Counted from the stretch's first letter, positions 46,022 through 56,004 are shown. The stretch is 64,000 bases of DNA from Mucilaginibacter auburnensis (GCF_002797815.1 NZ_PGFJ01000002.1:124001-188000); one strand, 5' to 3'. Numbers and translations are program-made. The notes: generated by a model not told the origin, from the sequence alone.

Positions 46022-46969
46022 TTGAAAATCTCAAACGAAACCAAAATAGGCGCTTTAACAGCCATTGCCATTACTGTATTAATTTTAGGATATAGTTTTT
46101 TACGCGGTAACGATGTATTCTCATCATCGAACAAGTTTTATGCGGTTTACCAGAGTGTAGATGGCTTAACGGTATCTAAGCCAGTATTAGTGAATGGTTT
46201 CCCAATCGGGCACATTTCAAAAATGGAGCTTGACCAAAAAGGCAGCACAACAGTTGAGCTTAAAATAGATTCAAAATACAATGTGCCGGTTAACACCATA
46301 GCGCGATTGGTAAGTACTGACCTTTTAGGTAGTAAAGCTATTGTATTTGAATTGGGCGACAGTAAACAATTTGCCGAAACAAAAGATACATTACAAGCAG
46401 ATATTCAAGGCAGTTTAGCCGAAAGCCTTCAGCCTATTCAAACTAAAGCTGAAAACCTGATGAATAAACTGGATTCATCTTTAGCCGCTGTAAATAAAAT
46501 ATTGAACCCTAACTTTCAGCGCAATATTGATCGTAGCTTTAACAGTATCGCTAACTCATTGCAAACGCTTGAAGGCACCACCAGAAAAATTGACAACCTT
46601 GTTGGTACGCAAACAGGGCACATTAACGGCATTTTAACTAATACACAAGATGTTACTGCCAGCTTAAAAATAAGCGCAGCCAATTTGAATACTATAACCA
46701 GCAACTTTGGGCGCGTTAGTGATGATATTGCTGCCGGCAATATCAAGCAGACACTTGACAACGCTAATAAAGCTATGGCAGATCTTCAAGCTACTACTGC
46801 CCGCATTAATAGCAATAAAGGTTCGTTAGGTTTGTTGTTGAACGACGAACAACTGTATCGTAACCTGCAAAACGCGTCTAACAACCTGGACGCTTTATTT
46901 ATTGACTTGAAAGCTAATCCGAAGCGTTATGTACACTTCTCGGTATTTGGCGGAGGAAAAGATAAATAG
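46022..46969 (+). CDS. MlaD/MCE family lipid-transport protein
   Basis: A 315-residue protein with one N-terminal membrane helix (IGALTAIAITVLILGYSFLR) and an MCE domain (NKFYAVYQSVDGLTVSKPVLVNGFPIGHI, residues 35-115), then a long helical region. MCE proteins move phospholipids between membranes with an ABC permease (MlaE/F), not seen here. The start is TTG at 46022, set by the preserved MKISNETKIG opening; the next Met is far downstream. Confidence 0.9.
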   Translation: MKISNETKIGALTAIAITVLILGYSFLRGNDVFSSSNKFYAVYQSVDGLTVSKPVLVNGFPIGHISKMELDQKGSTTVELKIDSKYNVPVNTIARLVSTDLLGSKAIVFELGDSKQFAETKDTLQADIQGSLAESLQPIQTKAENLMNKLDSSLAAVNKILNPNFQRNIDRSFNSIANSLQTLEGTTRKIDNLVGTQTGHINGILTNTQDVTASLKISAANLNTITSNFGRVSDDIAAGNIKQTLDNANKAMADLQATTARINSNKGSLGLLLNDEQLYRNLQNASNNLDALFIDLKANPKRYVHFSVFGGGKDK

Positions 46970-46986
46970 TAGTATAGAGATTAGTC

Positions 46987-47018
46987 AATTGGTGATTAGT
47001 TTTTATTGATCACCAATT
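46987..47018. terminator. Bidirectional terminator
   Basis: Perfect 10-bp stem AATTGGTGAT/ATCACCAATT with a 12-base T-rich loop, between convergent mlaD and rnz. Confidence 0.75.
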
Positions 47019-47023
47019 AATTT

Positions 47024-47935
47024 TTAAATTAAAAATGTCTTCCCCTCTATTGCTAACTCTGTATTTGGAAATACAGACATTGCCTCATCTAAAAGCTCAT
47101 CCAAAACTTTGTAACGGGCAGAGAAATGCCCTATTAACAACTTTTTTGCCTGATTATTCAGAGCAACCTCCCCCGCCTGTAAAGCAGTAGTGTGGTGGGT
47201 TTCTATTGCCCTGTCAAGCATGGCATTTAAAAAAGTAGCTTCGTGGTATAACAGATCTGCGTTTTTTATCTGGTCAAAATACGACGGGGTTGGCATGGTA
47301 TCAGAGCAATAACAATATGTTCTCGGTGCATTTGAATCTACCGATAACTGTTCGTTTGGATAAACTGTACCATCGGGCGCAGTGTAGTCAGCTCCTTTTT
47401 TAATAGCTGTATAATAAGCCACAGACACATTTAACCGCTCTAACTCTTCCTTTATTAATTTTCGCAGCCGTTTTTTTTCTCTGAATAAAAAGCCGGTGCA
47501 AGGTATTCGGTGGTCAAGCGGAATGGTTTCTACTGTCACATCATCATTGATCAAAATTGTTTCAACTTTTGACGCATCGGTAGCTGTAAATTGTATCTGA
47601 TATTGCAACACCGTTTCAGAATATTTCAGCTGAAGATCTATGATCTCCATTAAAGGTGCCGGACCGTAAAGTGCCAATGGCTTTTTACGGCCATTTAAAT
47701 GCAGGGATGATAACAAGCCGACCAGCCCCAAGTAATGATCGCCATGCAAATGGCTAATAAAAATATGGTCAATACGGCTGGCCTTGATATCAAAACGCAG
47801 CATTTGCTGCTGTGTGCCCTCGCCGCAATCTATTAAATACAGGCGCTCATTGATATTGAGCACCTGTGAAGTGGGATTTCTATTATAGATTGGTGTTGCC
47901 GAACTGCTTCCCAATATGGTTACTTCGAATCTCAT
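47024..47935 (-). CDS. rnz: Ribonuclease Z
   Basis: A 303-residue metallo-beta-lactamase-fold nuclease that trims the 3' end of tRNA precursors. Zinc motif SHLHGDH (His62, His64, Asp66, His67) and the tRNA-binding exosite region; later motifs (EATFLNAMLDRAIETHHTTA, IGHFSARY) fit RNase Z. Follows the STAS gene by 21 bases. Confidence 0.95.
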   Translation of the reverse strand: MRFEVTILGSSSATPIYNRNPTSQVLNINERLYLIDCGEGTQQQMLRFDIKASRIDHIFISHLHGDHYLGLVGLLSSLHLNGRKKPLALYGPAPLMEIIDLQLKYSETVLQYQIQFTATDASKVETILINDDVTVETIPLDHRIPCTGFLFREKKRLRKLIKEELERLNVSVAYYTAIKKGADYTAPDGTVYPNEQLSVDSNAPRTYCYCSDTMPTPSYFDQIKNADLLYHEATFLNAMLDRAIETHHTTALQAGEVALNNQAKKLLIGHFSARYKVLDELLDEAMSVFPNTELAIEGKTFLI

Positions 47936-47956
47936 ACCAGGTAAACAATTAAAGAT

Positions 47957-48334
47957 CTATCTTGCTTCTTTTTTCAATTCTTTTTCTATCTCTTCCATAA
48001 ATATCAGATCTATGGCTTCTTCACACTTAGGAACGATTGTTAAAACGTTTTCCAACTGCGAGATAGTAATTAAACGAGACACCGCATCATTTAACCCGGT
48101 AAGAATAAAAGAACCCGAAGAATTTTTGCATAAACGGTGGCCCACCAATAAGCTGCTCAAACCAGATGAATCTGCAAACTTAACCTGAGACAGATCCAGT
48201 ATTATATTACGCTGACCTTCGGTATTGATCAGTATCAATTCTGATTTTAATTGAGGCGTGATCAATGAGTTCAGTTTAGACTCATTCAACTTCAACAAGA
48301 TATATTTTTCGTGTTTATCTACAGTAAACTTCAT
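47957..48334 (-). CDS. STAS domain protein (anti-sigma-factor antagonist type)
   Basis: A 125-residue STAS domain with the DSSGLSSLL loop (residues about 53-61) containing the phosphorylatable Ser of anti-sigma antagonists. It may act in a partner-switching pathway; the kinase is not adjacent. Between purC (48 bases upstream) and rnz. Confidence 0.85.
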   Translation of the reverse strand: MKFTVDKHEKYILLKLNESKLNSLITPQLKSELILINTEGQRNIILDLSQVKFADSSGLSSLLVGHRLCKNSSGSFILTGLNDAVSRLITISQLENVLTIVPKCEEAIDLIFMEEIEKELKKEAR

Positions 48335-48382
48335 TTCTTTTTTCCTTATTAAACCGCTAATATATGAATATTCTTTGCAACG

Positions 48383-49327
48383 TTACAATGTTGCCAGCGC
48401 GCTTTTTATTGCGCCTTCTACCCTGTTTAAAACATTGTCACCTTCCGGTTTAACAAATTTTTCGCCGGTTATGCGTTCGTACAGTTCAATATATCTTTCT
48501 GATATAGATTCAACTTTTTCAGGCGTCATTTCCGGTACGGTTTGCCCATCTTTACCCTGAAAACCATTTTCAATTAACCATCTGCGCACAAACTCTTTTG
48601 ATAGCTGTTTTTGCTGTTCTCCATGTTGCTGGCGCTCCTCGTAACCTTCACTGTAAAAATAGCGTGAAGAATCGGGCGTGTGTATCTCGTCAATCAAATA
48701 AATGGTTCCGTCAACCTTACCGAATTCATATTTGGTATCAACCAGTATTAAACCCTGCGCAGCTGCAATTTCAGTGCCACGCGCAAATAAAGCACGCGTA
48801 TATGCTTCCAATTGCTCATAGTCTTGTTTTGATACAATGCCCTTAGCTAATATATCTTCACGGGAAATGTCCTCATCATGACCAATAGCCGCCTTTGTAG
48901 TTGGTGTGATGATTGGCTCTGGCAATTTGTCGTTTTCCTTTAAGCCTTCCGGTAAGGTTACGCCGCAAAGGGTGCGTTTACCTGCAGCATACTCGCGCGC
49001 TGCATGACCGGCCAGATAACCTCGAATAACCATCTCTACCTTAAACGGCTCGCAAATTCGACCGATGGTAACGCTTGGGTCGGGTATGTTGATCACCCAG
49101 TTAGGTACAATATCAGAAGTGGCCTTCAAAAACTTGGCAGCTATCTGGTTCAGCACTTGTCCTTTATATGGAATTGGCTCTGGTAGCACAACGTCAAACG
49201 CTGATATGCGGTCGCTCACTACCATTACAAGGTATTTATCTTTTATAGTATAAACATCGCGCACTTTACCTTTATAAAATGCGGTCTGTCCTTCAAAATT
49301 AAAATGTGTTTCTTTTATTGCGTTCAT
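48383..49327 (-). CDS. purC: SAICAR synthase (phosphoribosylaminoimidazole-succinocarboxamide synthase)
   Basis: A 314-residue enzyme of purine biosynthesis joining aspartate to CAIR. ATG at 49327 ([24 protein letters not shown]) is chosen over a further-upstream start inside the repeat. Motifs [31 protein letters not shown] and LVDTKYEFG are clear. The long form (about 310) is common in Bacteroidota. Confidence 0.96.
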   Translation of the reverse strand: MNAIKETHFNFEGQTAFYKGKVRDVYTIKDKYLVMVVSDRISAFDVVLPEPIPYKGQVLNQIAAKFLKATSDIVPNWVINIPDPSVTIGRICEPFKVEMVIRGYLAGHAAREYAAGKRTLCGVTLPEGLKENDKLPEPIITPTTKAAIGHDEDISREDILAKGIVSKQDYEQLEAYTRALFARGTEIAAAQGLILVDTKYEFGKVDGTIYLIDEIHTPDSSRYFYSEGYEERQQHGEQQKQLSKEFVRRWLIENGFQGKDGQTVPEMTPEKVESISERYIELYERITGEKFVKPEGDNVLNRVEGAIKSALATL

Positions 49328-49341
49328 GGTGTTGTCAGATT

Positions 49342-49407
49342 TGAGATGTGAGATGTGAGACATGAGATATAAATCCCGTTGTCTCCCATCTCACATCTAA
49401 CATCTCA
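49342..49407. repeat. Near-perfect 19-bp inverted repeat upstream of purC
   Basis: TGAGATGTGAGATGTGAGA (49342-49360) matches the reverse complement of 49389-49407 at 18 of 19 positions, 28 bases apart. Each arm itself is a tandem GAGATGT repeat. It begins 15 bases before the purC ATG and ends just before the phoH stop, so it could form a large hairpin in the shared transcript. Probably a dispersed repeat. Confidence 0.7.
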
Positions 49408-49412
49408 TATCT

Positions 49413-50369
49413 TTACTGTATATCCCCGTAAGCTGCTAATATTTTACGTACCAATTTGTGCCTTACTACGTCTTCACCGCTTAGGTAAACAATATCAATA
49501 CCTTTAATATCTGTTAAAATGCGCAGGGCGGTATGTAAACCCGATTGTTGTTTCTTTGGTAAATCTATCTGCGTAACGTCGCCGGTTACAATAAACTTTG
49601 CTGATGGGCCCATACGGGTTAAAAACATCTTTAACTGCATATCGGTAGCATTTTGCGCCTCATCCAATATTACAAAGCAATTATCTAATGTACGGCCACG
49701 CATAAACGCCAACGGCGCTATCTCAATTGTACGATTCTCCAGGTACACTTTCAGCTTTTCGGCAGGTATCATATCATCCAAAGCGTCATACAGCGGGCGC
49801 AAATACGGATCGATCTTTTCCTTTAAATCGCCCGGCAAAAAGCCAAGGTTCTCCCCTGCTTCAACAGCCGGACGGGTAAGAATAATGCGTTTTATCTCTT
49901 TGTTTTTTAACGCGCGTACGGCAAGTGCAACAGCGGTATAGGTTTTACCGGTACCTGCAGGTCCGATAGCAAAAAGTATGTCACTTTTATTAATACTGTC
50001 AACCATTTTATGTTGGTTGGCCGTGCGCGCCTTTACCATTACGCCATTAGGGCCAAACACAATCACATCTCCGGTTGTTGACTTGTCATTGGACTCAGGC
50101 GTTGGAGAAAGTTCAACTTTCGAACCTAAAATGCGCTCAATATCTGTAATACTTAAATTATCGTAACGCTCAACATGTTGCAGAAGGTGGTTAAATTTTT
50201 CCTGGAAGGTGGTCAGCTCCGCATCGTCTCCCAATACCTTTACATCATTGCCGCGCGCAACTATTTTAAGCTTTGGATATTGTTTTTTAATGATCTCAAA
50301 ATGATCATTATTAGGTCCCCACAACACCGCAGGATTTATGTTCTCGATAGATAATTTAAGTTCGTTCAA
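49413..50369 (-). CDS. phoH: PhoH family NTPase
   Basis: A 318-residue PhoH-like protein with N-terminal KH-like domain and RecA-type ATPase (Walker A GPAGTGKT 136-143, TRPAVEAGENLGFLPGD, Walker B FVILDEAQN). Linked to RNA metabolism in relatives. The start is TTG at 50369 (MNELKLSIENINPAVLWG): no in-frame ATG lies upstream in the spacer I traced, and the next Met is at residue 111. Confidence 0.94.
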   Translation of the reverse strand: MNELKLSIENINPAVLWGPNNDHFEIIKKQYPKLKIVARGNDVKVLGDDAELTTFQEKFNHLLQHVERYDNLSITDIERILGSKVELSPTPESNDKSTTGDVIVFGPNGVMVKARTANQHKMVDSINKSDILFAIGPAGTGKTYTAVALAVRALKNKEIKRIILTRPAVEAGENLGFLPGDLKEKIDPYLRPLYDALDDMIPAEKLKVYLENRTIEIAPLAFMRGRTLDNCFVILDEAQNATDMQLKMFLTRMGPSAKFIVTGDVTQIDLPKKQQSGLHTALRILTDIKGIDIVYLSGEDVVRHKLVRKILAAYGDIQ

Positions 50370-50470
50370 CAGTAAATGATTATTTTGTTTCTGATTTTTA
50401 TGAATTAAAAATTGAATATTTGCAGCGTTTCCTGCTTGTACAAGATTAGCAATAAATATTTAAAAAATTA

Positions 50471-51247
50471 ATGGCAATTATAACTTTAACTACTGATTTG
50501 GGCGACAAGGATATATACCAGGCCGCGCTTAAAGGTAGTATCCTAAAGTTATTACCTACTGTTAATATTGTTGACATTACCCACAGTGTAGCAGCGTTTA
50601 ATGTACAACAGGCAGCTTTTATTTTAAAGAACAGTTTCCATTATTTCCCGGAGGGATCAGTACACCTGATAGGTATTGACACTGTTTACAGCGAAGACAC
50701 CCGCTACCTGGCCATTCAATACAAAAAACATTTTTTTGTTGGTGCCGATAACGGCATTTTTTCGCTGATGTTTAGCGATGTACCCGATGAGATGGTGGAG
50801 ATCAACATTATGCAGGATCTGAAGTTCCTGCATTTCCCGCTGGCCGATATTTTTGTTAAAGCCGCTGTTCATATGGCAAAAGGCGGTTCCTTAGCTGAAA
50901 TTGGTTTACCTGTAAGCAGCATAGAAAACAAAATGAACCTGCAGCCCGTTATTGAAAGAAATTTGATAAAGGGTGTGGTTATATACATTGATTCTTTCCA
51001 AAACGTAATAACAAACATCACCAAAGAGTTTTTTAACCAGATACAGCAAGGGCGGCAGTTTACGTTATATTTTAAACGTAATGAAACCATTAATCACCTC
51101 AGCTGGCATTACAACGAGGTACCCGAAGGCGAAAAACTTTGCCTGTTTGGTATAAGCGATCACCTGGAGATCGCCATCAATAAAGGTAACGCAAGCGGAT
51201 TGCTTGGCCTTAACCTTGGCGACAGCGTGATCATTGAATTTGAATAG
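50471..51247 (+). CDS. SAM hydroxide adenosyltransferase (DUF62 family)
   Basis: A 258-residue protein with the family start ITLTTDLGDKDIYQAALKGS, FPEGSVHLIGIDTV, GADNGIFSLMF and YIDSFQNVITNI. Members hydrolyse S-adenosylmethionine to adenosine and methionine. Tight spacing (6 bases) to the following coiled-coil gene suggests an operon. Confidence 0.9.
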   Translation: MAIITLTTDLGDKDIYQAALKGSILKLLPTVNIVDITHSVAAFNVQQAAFILKNSFHYFPEGSVHLIGIDTVYSEDTRYLAIQYKKHFFVGADNGIFSLMFSDVPDEMVEINIMQDLKFLHFPLADIFVKAAVHMAKGGSLAEIGLPVSSIENKMNLQPVIERNLIKGVVIYIDSFQNVITNITKEFFNQIQQGRQFTLYFKRNETINHLSWHYNEVPEGEKLCLFGISDHLEIAINKGNASGLLGLNLGDSVIIEFE

Positions 51248-51253
51248 TGCGTT

Positions 51254-51805
51254 ATGAATAAATTGCTGATGATGCTTCTTTGCACGGTTATAAACACAGC
51301 CGCGTTTGGACAGGGACGTTCTGACTCTGCTGCTTATGAGATGCAGCGAAAAAAGATCAACAGTATGCTTAATGAAAGGTCTGCTAAATTTGGGCAATAT
51401 GATGCCAGTTTAAGCCAGCACACAGGCATATTCGGTTTACAAACCAAGAAGGATATCCGCCGCTCAAACGAAATTCTAATGGATATCGTGCGGACAGACA
51501 ACGAGATCTATCGTCAACTTAAAATATTGCTTGACTACCGCGCGTTCCAGCAAACACAGGTACAACAAAAAGCAAAACAAGTTGAAAACAGCCAGCTTGG
51601 CTTTTTATACAGCATTAAGAAACTGCAGGATGAAGTAGCTAAGCTGAGATCGGCTAATGAAAAACAGGCTAAAGAAACTGAGCGCGCCAACAGAAACTTC
51701 TATATTGCCGCGGCGCTTATTGTTTTGTTTGTTGTGTGGTTGCTAAGAACTGCTATGAAAAACAGGAATAAAAAGCTTGCCGAAAGAACAATTACTGTTA
51801 ATTGA
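51254..51805 (+). CDS. Secreted/membrane coiled-coil hypothetical protein
   Basis: A 183-residue protein with signal peptide (LLMMLLCTVINTAAFGQG), a central region from about residue 65 to 145 rich in Gln/Lys/Glu that should form a coiled coil, one membrane helix (FYIAAALIVLFVVWLL) and a basic tail. Periplasmic coiled coil with a C-terminal anchor; no family recognised. Confidence 0.7.
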   Translation: MNKLLMMLLCTVINTAAFGQGRSDSAAYEMQRKKINSMLNERSAKFGQYDASLSQHTGIFGLQTKKDIRRSNEILMDIVRTDNEIYRQLKILLDYRAFQQTQVQQKAKQVENSQLGFLYSIKKLQDEVAKLRSANEKQAKETERANRNFYIAAALIVLFVVWLLRTAMKNRNKKLAERTITVN

Positions 51806-51868
51806 TTATATTACAAAACATCGTTTAAAGGATTTTACATTTAAGCCTTTTTCCGATTTTAACTACCA

Positions 51869-53266
51869 ATGAAATTAACCATACACGGCGCTGCCAAACA
51901 GGTTACAGGCAGCATGCATTTGCTTGAACTTGATAAGTATAAAATACTGATTGACTGCGGTTTAGATTATGAAAAAGACCGCAGCATACAAAGCAACGAA
52001 AACTTTCCGTTTGACCCGCGTGATATTGATGTTGTTATATTAACTCATGCTCACATTGACCACTCAGGTAATATACCAACGCTGGTTAGGTTGGGGTTTT
52101 CCGGGCAGATATTATGTACGCCCCCTACCGCAGATCTGACAGAATTGTTATTGCTTGACTCGGTAAGCATTTTTATGAACAAGGCTGGCAAACGCAGCAA
52201 GTTTGGCAAAAACAAAGGCAAATTTAACAGCGCTGCACAACCGCTCTATTTACAAAAGCATGTAATGGATGCCATGGAACGTTTTGTTACCATTGGCTTT
52301 AACAAACCTTTCCGCATAAATGGCGATGTTGAGATAACATTTATCCCCGCCGGACATTTATTGGGTGCGGCATCAGTATTGTTTAAAATTAATGAGCATG
52401 GTGAAGAGAAGACCATTGCTTTTACAGGAGATATCGGCAGAAAAAACTACCCCGTATTAAATGACCCGGAACCCATCCCTCCTGTTGACTACCTGGTAAC
52501 AGAATCAACATACGGAGGCCGCGTCCATACGACTGATAAAACAGTTGAAGAAACTTTTGTTGAGGTAATTGAAAAGGTATGTATTAAAGAGCAAGGGCGA
52601 CTAATTATACCTGCCTTTAGCATTGGACGCACGCAATCATTGGTTTTTATTCTGAATAAAATATTCAGCAATGGCCTGTTACCAAAAGTGAAGGTTTTTG
52701 TTGACAGCCCTATGGCAACCATGGCTACCGGAATTTTCAGGAAACATCATTCATTGGTGAACGATGAAGCTAAAGAGTTTTATAACAAACAAGGCGACGA
52801 GTTTGACTTTGATAACCTTACCTATGTTGAAACGCTGAAGGATAGCCGACAGGTGTCTAACTATTGGGAACCCTGTATCATTATTTCATCAGCAGGTATG
52901 CTGGAGGGCGGCCGTATACAAGACCACCTGTTTTACAACATCCAAAATTATTATTGTACCATATTATTTATTGGCTACTGCGCAAAAGGCACGTTGGGTT
53001 ACAGGCTGCTGCGCGGGGACCCAATTGTTCATATAAAAGACCGGGATCTTTCCGTTTATGCCACCATTAAAAAAACAGACGTGCTAAGCGCCCACGGCGA
53101 CCATAACGATCTGATAAACACCGTTAAGCAGCAAAATAAGGAAACCATTAAAAACATTTTCCTGGTGCATGGTGAAACAGGGAGTATGCAGGCGCTAAGC
53201 GATGCTTTAACTATTGAGGGATATACGGTAACAATTCCTGAAAAAAGCGTTGCTTATCAGCTATAA
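51869..53266 (+). CDS. Beta-CASP metallo-beta-lactamase RNA nuclease
   Basis: A 465-residue RNA-processing enzyme: metallo-beta-lactamase domain with HAHIDH (His60, His62, Asp64, His65), inserted beta-CASP domain (residues about 210-330), RMMBL motif with SAHGDHNDL at the C-terminus, as in CPSF73-like bacterial proteins. The TESTYGGRVH motif supports nucleolytic activity. The stop overlaps the convergent oxidoreductase gene by 6 bases. Confidence 0.93.
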   Translation: MKLTIHGAAKQVTGSMHLLELDKYKILIDCGLDYEKDRSIQSNENFPFDPRDIDVVILTHAHIDHSGNIPTLVRLGFSGQILCTPPTADLTELLLLDSVSIFMNKAGKRSKFGKNKGKFNSAAQPLYLQKHVMDAMERFVTIGFNKPFRINGDVEITFIPAGHLLGAASVLFKINEHGEEKTIAFTGDIGRKNYPVLNDPEPIPPVDYLVTESTYGGRVHTTDKTVEETFVEVIEKVCIKEQGRLIIPAFSIGRTQSLVFILNKIFSNGLLPKVKVFVDSPMATMATGIFRKHHSLVNDEAKEFYNKQGDEFDFDNLTYVETLKDSRQVSNYWEPCIIISSAGMLEGGRIQDHLFYNIQNYYCTILFIGYCAKGTLGYRLLRGDPIVHIKDRDLSVYATIKKTDVLSAHGDHNDLINTVKQQNKETIKNIFLVHGETGSMQALSDALTIEGYTVTIPEKSVAYQL

Positions 53267-54253
53267 TTCGTCAGCGGTGTAACGTATTCCCGCAAGCCCG
53301 CGTATTTTATCAAGCAGGACCATCAGTTTTAAGGTATAACTATGCGATACCACCGGACTTTCGGTTAAACCTGCCCGTAGGCATTCGTTAACATGCCGCG
53401 CTTCATACTGATAGCCAAAACCGTTTTCGCGCTCAACTTCTATCAACTCTTTAATTCCGTTTTCGCCATATAATTCAACATTGGCAGATGCGGTGTAAAA
53501 GTCTGGCGTAAGTTTTACCCGGGCTTTTGTACCACACACCTCGGCTTCCGTAGCAAGGGTTGTTCTGAACGAAGAGTACAAACTGGCCATAGCTCCGTTA
53601 TCGTAGGTAAATACTACCGAACATTGCTCATCAACGCCACCATCTGTAGCAACTGCATTAACGTCAATCTTATCAGGCATCCCTAACACATCAAACGCAG
53701 TAAAAATATTGTAAATGCCAATATCCAAAATAGAACCTCCGCCCAAAGCAGGGTCAAGTAAACGAGTGGAATGCTGTGGAGTAACCACATAACCAAAGTT
53801 AGAGAACACTATCTTTACATCGCCCAATTTGCCACTTTTAACCATGTCAAGCATTTTTAAGTAATGTGGATGGAACTTAGTCCACAAGGCGTCCATCAAA
53901 AACAGCTTTTTTTCACGGGCAAGGTTGATCATGGCCTCAGTATCACGCTTGTTAATAGCGAATGGTTTTTCGCATAACACTGCCTTACCGCCATTAAGAC
54001 ACATCAGCGTGTTTTCATAATGCAAGGTGTGTGGCGTAGCAACGTACACAACGTCAACATCGGGGCATTGCGCAACTTCGTCATAACTGCCAAAGCAATT
54101 AGCCACAGGGTATTCATCAGCAAATTGTTGAGCAGATGTTAAAGAACGTGAACCAATAGCTGCCAGTTCGGCGCCTTCCGCCAGTTTAAGGTCTGACGCA
54201 AAGCGGCGCGCTATGTACCCAGTACCTAAAATACCCCATCTGATTGTTTTCAT
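53261..54253 (-). CDS. Gfo/Idh/MocA family NAD(P)-dependent oxidoreductase
   Basis: A 330-residue oxidoreductase: Rossmann domain (RWGILGTGYIARRFASDL), the EKPFA motif (GGKAVLCEKPFAINKRD, about residues 90-105) and the C-terminal substrate domain. Acts on sugars or inositol-like compounds; the substrate is not readable. 17 bases downstream of the isomerase gene, with which it probably forms a sugar-conversion unit. Confidence 0.93.
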   Translation of the reverse strand: MKTIRWGILGTGYIARRFASDLKLAEGAELAAIGSRSLTSAQQFADEYPVANCFGSYDEVAQCPDVDVVYVATPHTLHYENTLMCLNGGKAVLCEKPFAINKRDTEAMINLAREKKLFLMDALWTKFHPHYLKMLDMVKSGKLGDVKIVFSNFGYVVTPQHSTRLLDPALGGGSILDIGIYNIFTAFDVLGMPDKIDVNAVATDGGVDEQCSVVFTYDNGAMASLYSSFRTTLATEAEVCGTKARVKLTPDFYTASANVELYGENGIKELIEVERENGFGYQYEARHVNECLRAGLTESPVVSHSYTLKLMVLLDKIRGLAGIRYTADEL

Positions 54254-54270
54254 AGTTTATGTAGCAGCTT

Positions 54271-55146
54271 TTATACAAGGTTGTTTTTGATGTATTTGAA
54301 GCTTTTTGTAATGCTTTCAAATGGGTCGCCCGGTGTCATATCCTGTTCAACGAAAAAGTATTTCATGCCTGATTTCTTAGCTTGGGCAAAAATCTTTTTA
54401 AAATCTATCACGCCATTACCCACTTCGGTGAACGAAGCCCTCGGTGTGCTGTCCATGTCTTTAACATGCCATAACGGAAAGCGATCTGGATTTTGTTTAA
54501 ATAGAGCGATGGGATCTTGCTTAGCCTTACTTACCCAATAAATGTCCATTTCCATTTTCACCAGCTTTTTGTCGGTATTAGCGAGTAATATTTCGTAAGG
54601 ATATTTGCCATCCTGCCCAATAAATTCAAAATCGTGGTTGTGGTAACAAAACTGTATACCAGCTCTGGCACACAACTCTCCTGCTTTGTTAAAATCAGCA
54701 GCTAATTTTTTGTAATGATCAAGACCGCCACGCTCCTTTGGGGTAAGGTAAGCGCAAACCATATATTTAATGCCTACTTTGGCAGCTTCGTCAACCGCCT
54801 TGTCCCATCCATTCAAAATAGTCCCTTTATTGGCCGGATTTTCTTCGCCAAGAGAATAATGGCAGCTTATCATATCTAAGCCATTTTGCTTTAATACCTT
54901 TTTAAAAGCAGGTGCATCCATTCCATAAAATTTTTCGCTGCCCGAATATGTTGCACCTTCAACAGAATTATAACCAATACCTGCTACCCTTGCCAAACCA
55001 GCTTCAGGAGTTTTTTGCATAGCATCTCTGATGGTGTATAACTGCAAGCCGATATATTTTTTGTCGGCTGCCAACAAACTTGGTGCGGCTAATACTCCGG
55101 CAGATAGTAAAGCCGAAGTTTTGATAAAACTTCTTCTTGAACTCAT
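54271..55146 (-). CDS. Sugar phosphate isomerase/epimerase-like TIM barrel, Tat signal
   Basis: A 291-residue AP-endonuclease-2-family protein. The ATG at 55146 (MSSRRSFIKTSALLSAGVLAA) starts a Tat signal (RRSFIK), so the mature protein is exported folded, which suits a periplasmic sugar enzyme. Motifs IGLQLYTIRDAM, YHNHDFEF and EMDIYWVSKA match the family. The ORF extends 21 codons further upstream but the Tat start is preferred. Confidence 0.88.
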   Translation of the reverse strand: MSSRRSFIKTSALLSAGVLAAPSLLAADKKYIGLQLYTIRDAMQKTPEAGLARVAGIGYNSVEGATYSGSEKFYGMDAPAFKKVLKQNGLDMISCHYSLGEENPANKGTILNGWDKAVDEAAKVGIKYMVCAYLTPKERGGLDHYKKLAADFNKAGELCARAGIQFCYHNHDFEFIGQDGKYPYEILLANTDKKLVKMEMDIYWVSKAKQDPIALFKQNPDRFPLWHVKDMDSTPRASFTEVGNGVIDFKKIFAQAKKSGMKYFFVEQDMTPGDPFESITKSFKYIKNNLV

Positions 55147-55235
55147 GGTAGCAAAATTTGGTTTACAGTGGAAAACATAGCAAGGTATTAATTTTTTAAT
55201 GGAAGGCAACGAAACAAATTATAATTTAGCTGCAC

Positions 55236-55487
55236 ATGGAACCCGTTCAACCCGACGTTAAAATATTAATTGCTATAGTGACCACTCAAATGCCTTTTGG
55301 CAAATACAAGGGTACTTTAATAAGCGATCTGCCGGTTTACTACCTGGAGTGGCTCAAGAATAAAGGTCTGCCCGCCGGAAAAATGGGCATGATGCTATCT
55401 ACCGTTTATGAGATAAAGGTAAATGGGTTAAACACCATTTTAGATAAGGTAAAAACTGCTGTTAGAAATAGCCGCAATCATGGTTGA
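55236..55487 (+). CDS. DUF3820 family protein
   Basis: An 83-residue protein with MPFGKYKGTLISDLPVYYLEWL, the DUF3820 signature. It resembles the small domain found in exonuclease/helicase neighbours, but function is unknown. Confidence 0.85.
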   Translation: MEPVQPDVKILIAIVTTQMPFGKYKGTLISDLPVYYLEWLKNKGLPAGKMGMMLSTVYEIKVNGLNTILDKVKTAVRNSRNHG

Positions 55488-55543
55488 TAATATCTAAAAA
55501 ACGACTTAAATTGCTTGGAATTAATTAAGTAAATACAACACCT

Positions 55544-55921
55544 ATGAAAAAAGTAACCGGTATTGGCGGCATATTTTTTAAGTGCGATGACGCGCAAGGC
55601 ATGAATGACTGGTATGCCAAAAACCTGGGCATAGCCACAAGTAAATACGGCACCACCTTTGAATGGGCCGATGCTGAAGACCCATCCAAAAAAGGCTCGA
55701 CTACCTGGAGTACTTTTCCTAAAGACAGCAAGTATTTTGATCCTTCAACCCAACCATTCATGATCAATTATAGGGTTGAAAATTTGGTTGAAATGGTTGA
55801 AGAACTGAAAAAAGAAGGCGTTACCATTGTTGATGAAATTGCTGATTATGACTATGGTAAATTCATCCACATTATAGACCCTGAAGGAAACATGATCGAA
55901 TTGTGGGAACCAAAAGACTAA
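55544..55921 (+). CDS. VOC family (glyoxalase-like) protein
   Basis: A 125-residue vicinal-oxygen-chelate fold protein (GIGGIFFKCDDAQGMNDWYAKNLG; FIHIIDPEGNMIELWEP). One domain, so probably acts as a dimer. Substrate unknown; candidate metal ligands include Glu near the C-terminus. Confidence 0.88.
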   Translation: MKKVTGIGGIFFKCDDAQGMNDWYAKNLGIATSKYGTTFEWADAEDPSKKGSTTWSTFPKDSKYFDPSTQPFMINYRVENLVEMVEELKKEGVTIVDEIADYDYGKFIHIIDPEGNMIELWEPKD

Positions 55922-56004
55922 GTCTTGCCTACTGTATCAAAGTTACCGTGCTATGACCATCTGCCAATAAACCGTCTGCGTATATTTTGTCAAATAACAC
56001 ACAC

